Assembly: GCF_001634285.1 (NCBI RefSeq)
Contig: NZ_CP015438.1
Span: 1,748,001-1,812,000 of the forward strand
Direction: 5' to 3'
Length of the DNA: 64,000 nucleotides
DNA from: Anoxybacillus amylolyticus
GTDB lineage: Bacteria > Bacillota > Bacilli > Bacillales > Anoxybacillaceae
Made by a program: the position numbers and the translations under genes. This document shows positions 24,860 through 33,439 of this stretch, piece by piece (positions within the stretch are counted from its first letter, which is position 1; every line of letters begins with the position of its first letter). Under the pieces are notes generated by a model that saw nothing but the letters and a program-made list of their open reading frames with translations, ran no database searches and was not told the origin of the DNA.

Positions 24860-27800
24860 ATGATCCAAGTGACACAACGTTCATCATTGCGTTCATGGTT
24901 AGAAAAATTAACGTACATACATGACGAATGGATGAACAAAGGGGATGTGGAAAATGCCAAAAAGGTAAGGCAATTAGTGCGGAAGGTGGCGAATGAAGAA
25001 TTTACGATTGCTTTTTGCGGTCATTTTTCCGCAGGGAAATCAAGTTTAATTAATGAGTTGCTCGGCGAGCCGTTACTTCCGTCAAGCCCGATTCCGACGA
25101 GCGCCAATCTTGTGAAAGTGAAGGCAGGAAAGGAGTATGCGCGCGTTTTTTACAAATATGAACCACCGGTCGAATATGTCGCGCCGTACGATTATGAGCA
25201 AATTCGCTCCTATTGTAAAAACGGGGATGACATTGAAGCGATTGAAGTTAGTCGAAAGACGACGCGCATTCCAGAAGGAGTGGCGATCATGGATACACCG
25301 GGTATTGATTCCACTGATGATGCCCATCGGCTTGCAACGGAATCAGCGCTTCATTTAGCGGATGTCGTCTTTTATATGATGGATTATAATCACGTGCAAT
25401 CCGAATTGAATTTTGAATTTACGAAAGAATTGACAAGTTATGGAAAAACACTCTATTTGATCGTCAATCAAATTGATAAACATCGCGACACCGAATTGCC
25501 GTTTGCTTCGTTTCAGCAGTCGGTGCAGGAAGCATTTCTCAATTGGGGAGTGTCCGTCTCACGCATTTTTTTCACGTCGTTAAAAGATCGAAACCATCCG
25601 TTTAATGAGCTGAACGAACTCGTCCATTTTTTACAATTGCTGTTTGCCGAACGAAAAAAACGGCTTCTAAACGGCATAGAAGTAGCCGCAAAACGGCTGT
25701 TAAACGACCATCTCGCCTATTTAGAAAGCGTGGACGCCGAACGAGAAGCAGTTATAAATGATCGACTTGCCCAACTAGCGGATGTAAAAGCACTCGAAAT
25801 GTTGCAAAAACAACAAGAAACATTGGAAAAGCACATTCAAGAAACAGAGGCGGCGTTTCGCCAAGAACTTGATAACGTATTAGAACATGCGTACATTATG
25901 CCGTTTGAGACGCGCGAATTAGCACATGCGTATTTGCAGTCCGTACAACCAGACTTTAAAGTAGGGTTTTTGTTTAGTAAAGCAAAAACAGAACAAGAAC
26001 GAGTGGCACGGCTAGCGGCGTTTTATACCAACTTGAAAGAAAAAGTGATGTCCCAAATCGAATGGCACGTTCGCGAACAGCTCGTTCGTTTTTACAAACA
26101 ACAAATGTTGCAAGAGTCGTCGCTCATGAATGAGTGCCAATCGTTTACCGTTTCGTGGAACGAACAACTATTATCGGAGCTGGTGAAAAAAGGGGCGGGT
26201 GCGACCGGAGAGTATGTGCTAAATTATACGAACGATGTAGCTGCTGAATTGAAAAAACGATACCGAAACGAAGCGCTGAAATTGTTTGCGTTGATGTTTG
26301 CGACATGGAAAGAAACGATAGAAAAAGAATGTAAACAACTGAAACTTGAACTAGAAAAAGCATGCGAAAAGCAACAGCTAATCGAAGAACAACATGCCAA
26401 AAAGAACGACCGCGAACAAGCGTATATGCACCAACTTTCGCTATTAGAGGCGGAAGCACCGGCAATAAAAATTGCGGATAGCCGCATTGCTGAACTTGTT
26501 TCTGAGGAGATACCTATCCGAACAGAAATCGCTCGTCCGATAGAGCAACCAAAACTGTCTGCTTCCTTCCAACTAGAAGAGAATCAGCTAGAACCGTCTA
26601 CTAGTAGCAAAAAAGTAGCAGAAACAATTCATCATTTACTCGAAGCGGCTGACCTTGCGAAAGGTATTCCGGGAATGAACCGCTTCATTCATGAACTGAC
26701 GGAAAAAGCAAAACGATTAGAATCTCGGACGTTTACGGTGGCATTGTTTGGCGCATTTAGTGCAGGAAAATCGTCGTTTGCCAACGCGCTAATGGGAGAA
26801 CGTATACTGCCATCGTCGCCAAACCCAACGACGGCAACGATTAATAAAATTGTGCCACCAACGGAAGCGAATCCACACGGCACGGTCATCGTTCAGATGA
26901 AAACGGAAAACGAGCTATTCAAAGACATTCAATATTCGCTCCGTTATTTTCAATTAAAAGCGGAAACGTTAGAAGAAGCGCTGCTTGCCAGTGAGCAAGC
27001 GCTCCGAAAAGAGGCAGGAGCAAAAGAAAAACCGCATTACGCCTTTTTACAAGCCGTCGCTCGTGGTTATGAACAAATAAAACCGTTGCTTGGTCAAACG
27101 GTGCAAATCGACCTCAACGAGTTTCCGTCTTACGTCGCCGATGAAACGAAAGCGTGCTTTGTCGAATGGATGGAGCTTTATTATGATTGTGCACTTACTC
27201 GCCAAGGAATTGTGCTTGTGGACACACCGGGAGCGGATTCAATCAACGCCCGCCATACGGGAGTAGCGTTTGAATATATTAAAAACGCGGATGCGGTTTT
27301 GTTCGTTACGTACTATAACCACGCCTTTTCTAAAGCGGATCGGGAATTTTTAATTCAGCTCGGGCGCGTCAAAGATACGTTTGCGATGGATAAAATGTTC
27401 TTTATTGTCAATGCTGCGGACTTGGCGAATTCGCAAGAAGAGCTCGCGGCAGTTGTTGCGTATGTAAAAGACCAGCTTGGTCAATTCGGGATTCGGTTCC
27501 CGCGGCTTTATGCGGTTTCGAGCCGATTGGCGCTCGAAGAAAAACTAGGGGAACATTCTTCCAAAGGTGTGTTAACGAACTCTGGCATTCAAGCATTTGA
27601 GGCGGATTTTGCCCGATTTATTATGGACGAATTAACAAACGTTGCAATGATGGAAGCGTACGCCGAAATCAAACGGATGCACGAAACGTTAGTAGACTAC
27701 ATTCGACAGTCCGAACAAAGCAATGAAGAAAAGGCGGCAAAAGTAAAACAACTGTCTGATGAACAAGCGCTCATTCGCCAAGTAGTAGAGCGGCTGAACG

Positions 27801-28498
27801 TCGAATCCGACATTCAAGCGCTCACACAAGAAATTGCCGAACTGACGTACTATGTGAAACAGCGCCTGTCGCTACGAATGAACGACTGGTTCAAAGAAGC
27901 GTTCAATCCAGCGGTGCTACGCGACGATAACCGAAATATCCAACAAGCGCTAGTTGCATGTTTACAAGAACTAATTCAGTCGGTCGGCTTTGATTTAGCG
28001 CAAGAAATGCGGGCGACAAGCTTAAGAATTGAACAGTTTTTAACAAAAAAAGCGCACGAACAGTTTCAGTTGCTTGCGACCGCTATCGGTCGAATCCATC
28101 CAATGCCGCTTTCCGAAACGCAGCTTCCACCGTTTACAACGCCTGATTTCGCCCTTGCGCTCGAAACAATCGACTATTCTAGATTTAAAAAGGCGCTATC
28201 GCTATACAAAAATGCGAAATCGTTTTTTGAACGCGACGAAAAGCGGTTAATGAAAGAGGAAATCGAAAAACAATTACAGCAACCAATCAACGAGTACGTA
28301 TCGGAAAGCGAGCAGTTGCTTCTCTCCGTTTATACAGCGCAATATGAACAATGTATCCGCTATTTATCGCATTCGCTGCAACAACAAGTGGACGATTATT
28401 TTGCTGGGTTACGGACGGCGTTGACGACAACAATCGACGTCCCGATGTTGCAGGCGGCTGCTGCGCAATTGGAAGCGATGTTAGCGATAGGAGATTAA
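24860..28498 (+). CDS. dynA: Dynamin-like protein DynA (double dynamin)
   Basis: A 1212-residue protein formed by two complete dynamin-like units in tandem. Unit 1 has G1 CGHFSAGKSSLINEL (near 59), DTPGIDSTDD (near 150) and NQIDKH. Unit 2 has G1 GAFSAGKSSFANAL (near 633), DTPGADS and NAADL. Each GTPase is followed by long helical, coiled-coil stalk segments. B. subtilis DynA (YpbR, about 1190 residues) fuses membranes and helps survival of pore-forming antibiotics and phage. Both G1 motifs look intact. The gene lies between bpsB and ypbS as in B. subtilis. Confidence 0.95.
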   Translation: MIQVTQRSSLRSWLEKLTYIHDEWMNKGDVENAKKVRQLVRKVANEEFTIAFCGHFSAGKSSLINELLGEPLLPSSPIPTSANLVKVKAGKEYARVFYKYEPPVEYVAPYDYEQIRSYCKNGDDIEAIEVSRKTTRIPEGVAIMDTPGIDSTDDAHRLATESALHLADVVFYMMDYNHVQSELNFEFTKELTSYGKTLYLIVNQIDKHRDTELPFASFQQSVQEAFLNWGVSVSRIFFTSLKDRNHPFNELNELVHFLQLLFAERKKRLLNGIEVAAKRLLNDHLAYLESVDAEREAVINDRLAQLADVKALEMLQKQQETLEKHIQETEAAFRQELDNVLEHAYIMPFETRELAHAYLQSVQPDFKVGFLFSKAKTEQERVARLAAFYTNLKEKVMSQIEWHVREQLVRFYKQQMLQESSLMNECQSFTVSWNEQLLSELVKKGAGATGEYVLNYTNDVAAELKKRYRNEALKLFALMFATWKETIEKECKQLKLELEKACEKQQLIEEQHAKKNDREQAYMHQLSLLEAEAPAIKIADSRIAELVSEEIPIRTEIARPIEQPKLSASFQLEENQLEPSTSSKKVAETIHHLLEAADLAKGIPGMNRFIHELTEKAKRLESRTFTVALFGAFSAGKSSFANALMGERILPSSPNPTTATINKIVPPTEANPHGTVIVQMKTENELFKDIQYSLRYFQLKAETLEEALLASEQALRKEAGAKEKPHYAFLQAVARGYEQIKPLLGQTVQIDLNEFPSYVADETKACFVEWMELYYDCALTRQGIVLVDTPGADSINARHTGVAFEYIKNADAVLFVTYYNHAFSKADREFLIQLGRVKDTFAMDKMFFIVNAADLANSQEELAAVVAYVKDQLGQFGIRFPRLYAVSSRLALEEKLGEHSSKGVLTNSGIQAFEADFARFIMDELTNVAMMEAYAEIKRMHETLVDYIRQSEQSNEEKAAKVKQLSDEQALIRQVVERLNVESDIQALTQEIAELTYYVKQRLSLRMNDWFKEAFNPAVLRDDNRNIQQALVACLQELIQSVGFDLAQEMRATSLRIEQFLTKKAHEQFQLLATAIGRIHPMPLSETQLPPFTTPDFALALETIDYSRFKKALSLYKNAKSFFERDEKRLMKEEIEKQLQQPINEYVSESEQLLLSVYTAQYEQCIRYLSHSLQQQVDDYFAGLRTALTTTIDVPMLQAAAAQLEAMLAIGD

Positions 28499-28536
28499 AC
28501 ATTGTTTACTGAACGTGCGGCAAGGAGGGGATTTAG

Positions 28537-28731
28537 TTGACACGTTTTCACGCGTGCGCAACATGCATTCATTACCGACAGCAAAAAACAACCGCCGGGA
28601 TACGCCGCTATTGCCAGCGGCTCGGCTATGAAACGAAACCATACTACCAGTTTCGCTGTTGGACGCCGAAGTCGCACGTTCAAGCACTCATCGAAAAAGA
28701 ACGAAACCGAGAGGAGAAGAAAAATGAGTGA
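28537..28731 (+). CDS. Small Cys-rich zinc-ribbon-like protein
   Basis: A 64-residue basic protein. Four cysteines are spaced ACATCIHY, RRYCQRL and FRCWTP, suggesting a small metal-binding fold. TTG start with AAGGAGGGG upstream. It lies 38 bp after dynA and its end overlaps ypbS by 8 bp, so it is part of that transcript. I do not know its function. Confidence 0.7.
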   Translation: MTRFHACATCIHYRQQKTTAGIRRYCQRLGYETKPYYQFRCWTPKSHVQALIEKERNREEKKNE

Positions 28732-28999
28732 GGTACATCACGCCATTACAGCACATTCGAAGAAACAACATGCGCTCATTCGCCAATTTTTGCAGTTAGA
28801 CGCGCAAAGAGAACGGTATATTGAAGAAGCGGTGTCGCTTTGCCGAAGTGGGCAACCGTTTACCGTCGACTTCATTAACGCGGTCACAAAGCAAATAAAC
28901 GAATTAGCAAAACAAGGCATCGTTCCACAGCGGACGTATGTGACGAGTGATATGGTAAAAGAATATGTAAGTCGGCTAACGAAGGAGGACAGTCGATGA
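28724..28999 (+). CDS. ypbS: YpbS family protein (DUF2533)
   Basis: A 91-residue soluble, helical protein (SKKQHALIRQFLQLDAQRER, later FINAVTKQINELAKQG). It resembles B. subtilis YpbS, which also follows dynA. The ATG at 28724 follows GAGGAGAAG; an earlier in-frame start at 28628 has no such site and would overlap the previous gene widely. Function unknown. The stop overlaps the next start (ATGA). Confidence 0.8.
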   Translation: MSEVHHAITAHSKKQHALIRQFLQLDAQRERYIEEAVSLCRSGQPFTVDFINAVTKQINELAKQGIVPQRTYVTSDMVKEYVSRLTKEDSR

Positions 29000-29826
29000 A
29001 CTATATCGTTTCTCTTGACTGGTTAGCGGAGCGGTTAGACACGGTGCGCGTCATCGATTGCCGATTTTACTTAGGGAATCCAACACGCGGGTTAGAAGAA
29101 TATATTCACGAACACATTCCGAACGCCCTTTATTTCGATTTGGAAAAAGATTTATCAGGAAAAGTTCAAACGCACGGAGGAAGACACCCACTTCCAGACG
29201 TTTCAGAATTCGTAGCGAAGTTGTCCGCTGCCGGAATTGATCAGCAAACAACCATCGTTGCCTATGATGACCAAGGCGGTGCGATGGCGGCACGTTTTTG
29301 GTGGTTGCTTCGCTATCTAGGGCATCGTCACGTCTATGTATTAGACGGTGGCTATACAAAATGGAAAGAAGCTGGGTATCCGACGACAGACGCGATTGTG
29401 CCAGTCAAGGAGCGAATGTTTATCCCGCAATACGCCCCGTCGTTGCTTGCGGCAGTGGAAGACGTACGAAAAGCAATAGAAAACCAAACCGCTATTTTAG
29501 TGGACTCGCGCGAGCGCAACCGGTATTTAGGGATAGAAGAGCCAATCGACCGAGTGGCTGGGCATATTCCTCAGGCAAAGCATTTCTTTTGGAAAGAGAA
29601 TTTAACAGCCGACGGTTTTTGGAAAGAGCCAAACGAACAAGAAAAACGTTTTGCTGCGCTTTCGAAAGACGCTCGAATTATTGTGTATTGCGGCTCAGGC
29701 GTGACCGCTTGCCCGAACGTATTGGCGTTGTCAGAAGCAGGTTATTCGAACGTGCAATTGTACGTTGGAAGCTGGAGTGACTGGATTTCGTATCCAGAAA
29801 ATCCAATTGCTAAAGGTGAAAACTAA
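28996..29826 (+). CDS. Sulfurtransferase with two rhodanese domains
   Basis: A 276-residue protein of the thiosulfate/3-mercaptopyruvate sulfurtransferase type. The N-terminal domain (1-140) is inactive-like but has the typical HIPNALYFDLEKDLS and GGRHPLP motifs; the C-terminal domain has VDSRERNRYLG, GHIPQAKHF and the active-site loop VYCGSGVTA with catalytic Cys near 232. The CGSGVT loop favours mercaptopyruvate as donor. It is translationally coupled to ypbS by a 4-bp overlap. Confidence 0.9.
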   Translation: MNYIVSLDWLAERLDTVRVIDCRFYLGNPTRGLEEYIHEHIPNALYFDLEKDLSGKVQTHGGRHPLPDVSEFVAKLSAAGIDQQTTIVAYDDQGGAMAARFWWLLRYLGHRHVYVLDGGYTKWKEAGYPTTDAIVPVKERMFIPQYAPSLLAAVEDVRKAIENQTAILVDSRERNRYLGIEEPIDRVAGHIPQAKHFFWKENLTADGFWKEPNEQEKRFAALSKDARIIVYCGSGVTACPNVLALSEAGYSNVQLYVGSWSDWISYPENPIAKGEN

Positions 29827-29890
29827 CTGCATATTTTTTCTTGCTCCCTCCACACTAAAAATGTACGTCTTAGCAAAGGAGTGAGTCGAG

Positions 29891-30031
29891 ATGGGACGCA
29901 AGAAATTAGGAAATGCGAATGCACAACGCAACAATAATGCGAAGCAAAAAAACGGTTTTAATAATGAATTTGCTTCTTATGCGGAAGTAGAAGCGAAAAA
30001 AATGCAAAACGAGCATAAAAATATTCGATAG
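29891..30031 (+). CDS. Gamma-type small acid-soluble spore protein-like peptide
   Basis: A 46-residue, Asn/Gln/Lys-rich protein. The NANAQRNNNAKQKNGFNNEF stretch followed by ASYAEVEAKKMQNE resembles a single repeat unit of gamma-SASP (pattern NAQQVRKQN ... FGTEFASET). If correct, it is a minimal form with one repeat rather than the usual two. AAGGAG lies 11 nt upstream of the ATG at 29891. Followed by a terminator, so monocistronic. Alternative: an unrelated small basic protein. Confidence 0.55.
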   Translation: MGRKKLGNANAQRNNNAKQKNGFNNEFASYAEVEAKKMQNEHKNIR

Positions 30032-30058
30032 GCTTGCCATCTGGCAGCCTTTTTCTTT
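30029..30058 (+). terminator. Terminator of the gamma-SASP-like gene
   Basis: AGGCTTGCCA / TGGCAGCCT-type stem then TTTTTCTTTT. Confidence 0.7.
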
Positions 30059-30098
30059 TGCTCGTTTTATGGTTTAATGGGGGTGGGAGGGAAAATAC

Positions 30099-30611
30099 GT
30101 GAAAAAAGTGATAGCGATTATATTGCTTCTAGGATTAACAGGATATGGAATTTGGCAAGCGCTTGCTGCTGGCCAAACGAAGGAAGTCGGTCTTGCGGTA
30201 AGTGATACCGCACCGGATTTTGTCTTAAAGACACTAGATAACAAAACAGTCCGCTTATCCGAGTTGCGGGGAAAAACGGTCATCTTAAACTTTTGGGCAA
30301 CCTGGTGCCCACCGTGTCAACAAGAAATGCCGGATTTAGAAAAGTTTTATAACGACTATAAATCGAGTGTCGAGTTTTTGTCTGTCAATTTAACTTCACA
30401 AGATAGCCGCGAGAAAGTGGCATCGTTTATTGAACAATACGGGATAATTTTCCCTGTTGTATTAGACACGAAAGGAAAGATACTGAAGCTATATAACATC
30501 CAAATGATTCCAACGACATACATTCTGGACAAAAACGGCGTCATTCGTAAAAAAGTGCTCGGACCGTTGACGTATAAACAACTACAAGAAGCAATAGCTT
30601 TACTTCCTTGA
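30099..30611 (+). CDS. Membrane-anchored thiol-disulfide oxidoreductase (ResA/TlpA-like)
   Basis: A 170-residue protein. An uncleaved N-terminal anchor (VIAIILLLGLTGYGIWQAL) is followed by a thioredoxin-fold domain with active site NFWATWCPPCQQEMPDL (CPPC near 70) and cis-Pro MIPTTYILD. The length and layout match ResA and other TlpA-like proteins that keep outside thiols reduced, for example in cytochrome c maturation. No res or ccd genes are adjacent, so the substrate is unknown. GGTGGGAGGG precedes the GTG start. Confidence 0.88.
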   Translation: MKKVIAIILLLGLTGYGIWQALAAGQTKEVGLAVSDTAPDFVLKTLDNKTVRLSELRGKTVILNFWATWCPPCQQEMPDLEKFYNDYKSSVEFLSVNLTSQDSREKVASFIEQYGIIFPVVLDTKGKILKLYNIQMIPTTYILDKNGVIRKKVLGPLTYKQLQEAIALLP

Positions 30612-30642
30612 AGAAGTCTCGAAAAGGGGCTTCTTTTTATTT
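30611..30642 (+). terminator. Terminator of the ResA-like gene
   Basis: GAAGAAG ... CTTCTTTTT stem with a following T-rich stretch. Confidence 0.6.
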
Positions 30643-30746
30643 TTTAGTTAATCAGTTTTATCCTTCGCATTTTTTAAAAATTTGTAATAAATTTCACTTA
30701 TTTAGGGAATTATTAAAATTATAATAAAAGCAAGGGAGGTTGCGAC

Positions 30747-30878
30747 ATGAGAAAAATTCGGAAATTTACGTTTGAACAATTAGTCAATGAAAATAAACGT
30801 CAATTGCTAAATGACGAGAAAGAAATGGAAAAAATCGAGAAAAAGCTAGAAGAGCGCATTTTGAAAAAAGCGGAGTAA
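30747..30878 (+). CDS. FbpB-like small basic protein
   Basis: A 43-residue protein (MRKIRKFTFEQLVNENKRQL, LNDEKEMEKIEKKLEERIL) resembling the Fur-regulated basic protein family FbpA/FbpB, thought to act with small RNAs in iron-sparing in B. subtilis. GGGAGGTT is 8 nt upstream. The region before it is AT-rich (GAATTATTAAAATTATAATAA); I see no clear Fur box. Confidence 0.6.
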   Translation: MRKIRKFTFEQLVNENKRQLLNDEKEMEKIEKKLEERILKKAE

Positions 30879-30930
30879 TGTGCATAATAAAAAACGAATC
30901 GGGTACCCTAGATGGTGAGGAGGCGAGAGT

Positions 30931-31074
30931 ATGAGCAACCAAAATGGGAAAAACGAACACTTTACTCCGAACCATCTAGGCACACAATCTCGTGCCGCCG
31001 GAGGAAACAAAGGGAAGAAAATGCAAGATCAATCTGGTCAACATGCTCAAGTAATTCAAACAAAAGGTGAATAG
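30931..31074 (+). CDS. sspN: Small acid-soluble spore protein N
   Basis: A 47-residue hydrophilic protein: [20 protein letters not shown] then [13 protein letters not shown]. The HLGT ... [12 protein letters not shown] ... QTKGE pattern is that of SspN. The following gene is tlp, as in B. subtilis, where sspN and tlp form a forespore operon. GAGGAGGCGAG precedes the ATG. Expected in the spore core. Confidence 0.85.
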   Translation: MSNQNGKNEHFTPNHLGTQSRAAGGNKGKKMQDQSGQHAQVIQTKGE

Positions 31075-31134
31075 TATTATTGACATAATATAATTATAAG
31101 AAACTTCTATTGTTGGCACGAAGGAGGAACGAGA

Positions 31135-31365
31135 ATGTCTTACCAACGCCCAAATCCAGACGACCGCAGCGATAATGTTGAAAAACTGCAAGATATGGTT
31201 CAAAATACGATTGAAAATATCGAAAAAGCAGAAGAAACGATGCAATTTTCCTCACCGGAAGAACGAGAAAAAATTAAAGCGAAAAACGAGCGACGCGAAG
31301 AAGCGATCGCTGCGATGCGCGAAGAAATTAAAGATGAAGCGAGAGCAAGGGAAAACGGCTATTAA
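31135..31365 (+). CDS. tlp: Small acid-soluble spore protein Tlp
   Basis: A 76-residue charged helical protein. RPNPDDRSDNVEKLQDMVQN followed by TIENIEKAEETM and a Glu/Arg-rich end is the Tlp family signature. Located just after sspN as in B. subtilis. GAAGGAGGAACG precedes the ATG. A strong terminator follows. Confidence 0.92.
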   Translation: MSYQRPNPDDRSDNVEKLQDMVQNTIENIEKAEETMQFSSPEEREKIKAKNERREEAIAAMREEIKDEARARENGY

Positions 31366-31402
31366 TAAGAAAGCGACCCATTCATTCGGGTCGCTTTCTT
31401 TG
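31366..31402 (+). terminator. Terminator of sspN-tlp
   Basis: AAGAAAGCGACCC / GGGTCGCTTTCTT, 13-bp stem. Confidence 0.85.
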
Positions 31403-31464
31403 TGGGACAATTTCCCACTAATATGATAAGATAAAAGAAACAACAAACGAATGGGGGAACGACG

Positions 31465-31881
31465 TTGAAAGTAGCTGAAAAACAAGTCGAAGTTCGCTAT
31501 GCAGAAACGGATCAAATGGGAGTAGTATACCATGCAAACTATCTTGTTTGGATGGAAATTGGACGGGCAGCGTTAATCGAACAGATCGGATTTAAATATA
31601 CAGATATGGAGAAAGAAGGGATACTCGCACCGGTAACAGATTTGCAAATTTCTTATAAAAAGCCGTTGCGTTATGGCGAAACAGCAACTGTTCGAACATG
31701 GATTGAGTCGTACGACGGGATTCGCGTCACCTATGCATACGAAATTTTGACGCCAGATGGAGAATTAGCTGCGACAGGAAAAACGCAGCACGTTTGCGTT
31801 AAACGTGATTCTTTTCGGCCTATTTTAATTCGTAAATATTTTCCCGACTGGCACGAAGCTTACGAAAGGGCGAAAAAGTAA
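31465..31881 (+). CDS. yneP: Acyl-CoA thioesterase YneP (4HBT hotdog family)
   Basis: A 138-residue hotdog-fold protein. VRYAETDQMGVVYHANYLVW contains the catalytic Asp/Tyr-His region of 4-hydroxybenzoyl-CoA thioesterases. The TTG start follows GGGGG by 7 nt. Order tlp-yneP-yneQ-(yneR) follows B. subtilis. The acyl-CoA substrate is not known. Confidence 0.88.
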   Translation: MKVAEKQVEVRYAETDQMGVVYHANYLVWMEIGRAALIEQIGFKYTDMEKEGILAPVTDLQISYKKPLRYGETATVRTWIESYDGIRVTYAYEILTPDGELAATGKTQHVCVKRDSFRPILIRKYFPDWHEAYERAKK

Positions 31882-31891
31882 GGCGATACAT

Positions 31892-32191
31892 ATGGCGTTT
31901 GGCATCCGAAAGCAGGAATTGAAGCGATGGAAAGAGAAAGTAAAAACTGGAGAAATAGCTTTTATTACTCATTTTTGGTATGATGCTCGCTTCCCTTACT
32001 ATACCACAGTAGCAAAAGTGGGCTGCAACGACTTAGAGAAATTGCTTGCCTGGGGAACGAAGTATCAGCTTCGTCCAGAATGGGTACATAAACACGATTC
32101 ATTTCTCCATTTTGACTTATTAGGAGAAAAACAAAAAGAAGTTTTGCGCAAGGAAGGGATTGACGAACGCGTCAAACGATTTCGTTTGTAG
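31892..32191 (+). CDS. yneQ: YneQ family protein
   Basis: A 99-residue basic soluble protein (RKQELKRWKEKVKTGEIAFI then THFWYDARFPYYTTVAKVGC). It matches the position and size of B. subtilis YneQ, of unknown function. It starts 10 bp after yneP and is probably co-transcribed with it and with the following thioesterase. Confidence 0.8.
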   Translation: MAFGIRKQELKRWKEKVKTGEIAFITHFWYDARFPYYTTVAKVGCNDLEKLLAWGTKYQLRPEWVHKHDSFLHFDLLGEKQKEVLRKEGIDERVKRFRL

Positions 32192-32205
32192 AGAGGAGGA
32201 AAAAA

Positions 32206-32601
32206 ATGGATGCAAAAGAAATGACGAGAGGTACGTTATTAGAAGCGCTTGGCATTGAAATTACAGAACTCGGGCAAGGACGCGTTGTCGCCACGATGCC
32301 GGTTGACCACCGCACCCACCAACCGTTCGGTTTGCTTCATGGTGGGGCGTCCGTAGCGTTAGCAGAAACGGTTGCTAGCATCGGTGCGTATGAGCTCGTT
32401 GATCAAGAAACAGAAGGAGTAGTTGGCCTTGAAATTAACGCCAACCATATTCGTGCTGTCCGTAGCGGAACTGTTACAGCGACAGGAACCGTGTTGCATC
32501 GTGGAAAAACGACAATGGTTTGGGACATTAAAATTACCGATGAACAGCAACGGCTCGTTTCTGTTTCTCGTTGCACCATCGCCATCATCAAAAAAAGCTA
32601 G
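32206..32601 (+). CDS. PaaI/YdiI-like hotdog thioesterase
   Basis: A 131-residue hotdog protein. HRTHQPFGLLHGGASVALAE is the PaaI-type motif with catalytic residues, and VVGLEINANHIRAV follows. It resembles MenI/YdiI-type 1,4-dihydroxy-2-naphthoyl-CoA or phenylacetyl-CoA thioesterases; the substrate cannot be read from sequence. GAGAGGAGG precedes the ATG, 14 bp after yneQ. It is not part of the B. subtilis yneP-yneQ-yneR set as I recall it. Confidence 0.88.
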   Translation: MDAKEMTRGTLLEALGIEITELGQGRVVATMPVDHRTHQPFGLLHGGASVALAETVASIGAYELVDQETEGVVGLEINANHIRAVRSGTVTATGTVLHRGKTTMVWDIKITDEQQRLVSVSRCTIAIIKKS

Positions 32602-32622
32602 CGTAACGCTAGCTTTTTTATT
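32592..32622. terminator. Bidirectional terminator
   Basis: AAAAAGCTAGCG / CGCTAGCTTTTTT between convergent genes. Confidence 0.85.
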
Positions 32623-32905
32623 GAACATGAAACACCGGCTCCCCAGCCTGCTCATTAAACTCGACGACTAAATGACGTTCATCGAAATACCATGTGTCAC
32701 GCTCTTCAATAAAAAACGTTATTCCGTCTATTGTTGTAACTACTTTTGGATCGACCGGCGTCTCTTTATCAACGCCGAGCGAAAAACCTGTTTGCACAGT
32801 CCCGCATCCACCATAACGAGGGAAAAAACGGACAAAATCGCCTTCACCCAAATCCAATTCTTCTTTATACCATTCGAACGCTTTTGGTTTGATAATAATT
32901 TCCAT
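32618..32905 (-). CDS. yneR: HesB/IscA-like protein YneR
   Basis: A 95-residue HesB-like domain protein (IKPKAFEWYKEELDLGEGDF, RYGGCGTVQTGFSLGV). Only the first of the three cysteines usual in Fe-S carriers is visible (GGCG); the C-terminal CxC is missing, as in YneR-type members, so an Fe-S scaffold role is doubtful. The start at 32905 follows GAGGAGGTTT; a longer frame to 32959 lacks a site. Convergent with the thioesterase. Confidence 0.85.
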   Translation of the reverse strand: MEIIIKPKAFEWYKEELDLGEGDFVRFFPRYGGCGTVQTGFSLGVDKETPVDPKVVTTIDGITFFIEERDTWYFDERHLVVEFNEQAGEPVFHVQ

Positions 32906-33027
32906 TATAAAACCTCCTCGTCTATTTTCATTATACGTCATTTCAATATCGTTAGACAAAACAATTGACTAATTTTCTCGCTATTTGCACAAAGTAAACA
33001 TAACTATCATTGAAAGGAGATGTGTTC

Positions 33028-33162
33028 ATGGATAAAAAATCCCCCTCTTTTCCTTTAAGCTATGAGTCCGATGGAGTGATGGGAAAACGTTCGCCAAAAA
33101 AACCACCTACCACCAAAAAAGAAATGAAACCATTTTTTAACACAACACCGTCGAGTGAATAA
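33028..33162 (+). CDS. Small basic protein, unknown
   Basis: A 44-residue Lys/Pro/Ser-rich protein (VMGKRSPKKPPTTKKEMKPF). AAAGGAGATG precedes the ATG. The composition and the neighbouring spore genes suggest a small spore protein, but this is a guess. Confidence 0.5.
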   Translation: MDKKSPSFPLSYESDGVMGKRSPKKPPTTKKEMKPFFNTTPSSE

Positions 33163-33284
33163 CAAGCAGCTACCATCGGCTGCTTTTTCCATTGCAAATT
33201 GAAAAAATTACTATACAAATAGTCGTTTCAATGTTATTATTAATAAGGACACAAATTTTTGTAGAAGGGGTGACGTTTTCGTAT

Positions 33285-33419
33285 ATGAGTAGTCGAAGTT
33301 CGAACGAACCAGAACCGGACTACAGCGGGGAAGCATTGCCTTTTTCTTTTCGAATGAACGAGCTACTCTCGAAAACGAGCTCCATTCGAAAAGAGGAGAT
33401 AGCAACCTTCCTCGCTTAG
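33285..33419 (+). CDS. Small hydrophilic protein, unknown
   Basis: A 44-residue frame (MSSRSSNEPEPDYSGEALPF then RMNELLSKTSSIRKEEI). GGGGTGA lies 11 nt upstream; a GTG at 33270 in the same frame is possible. It ends 20 bp before the CorA gene and may be a leader gene of it. Not recognised. Confidence 0.4.
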   Translation: MSSRSSNEPEPDYSGEALPFSFRMNELLSKTSSIRKEEIATFLA

Positions 33420-33439
33420 GAAAAGGAGGAAGTGTGCTT

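Noticed and set aside
30650-30746. Fur box before the FbpB-like gene
   Set aside because: The AT-rich palindrome-like stretch does not fit the 7-1-7 Fur pattern well enough.
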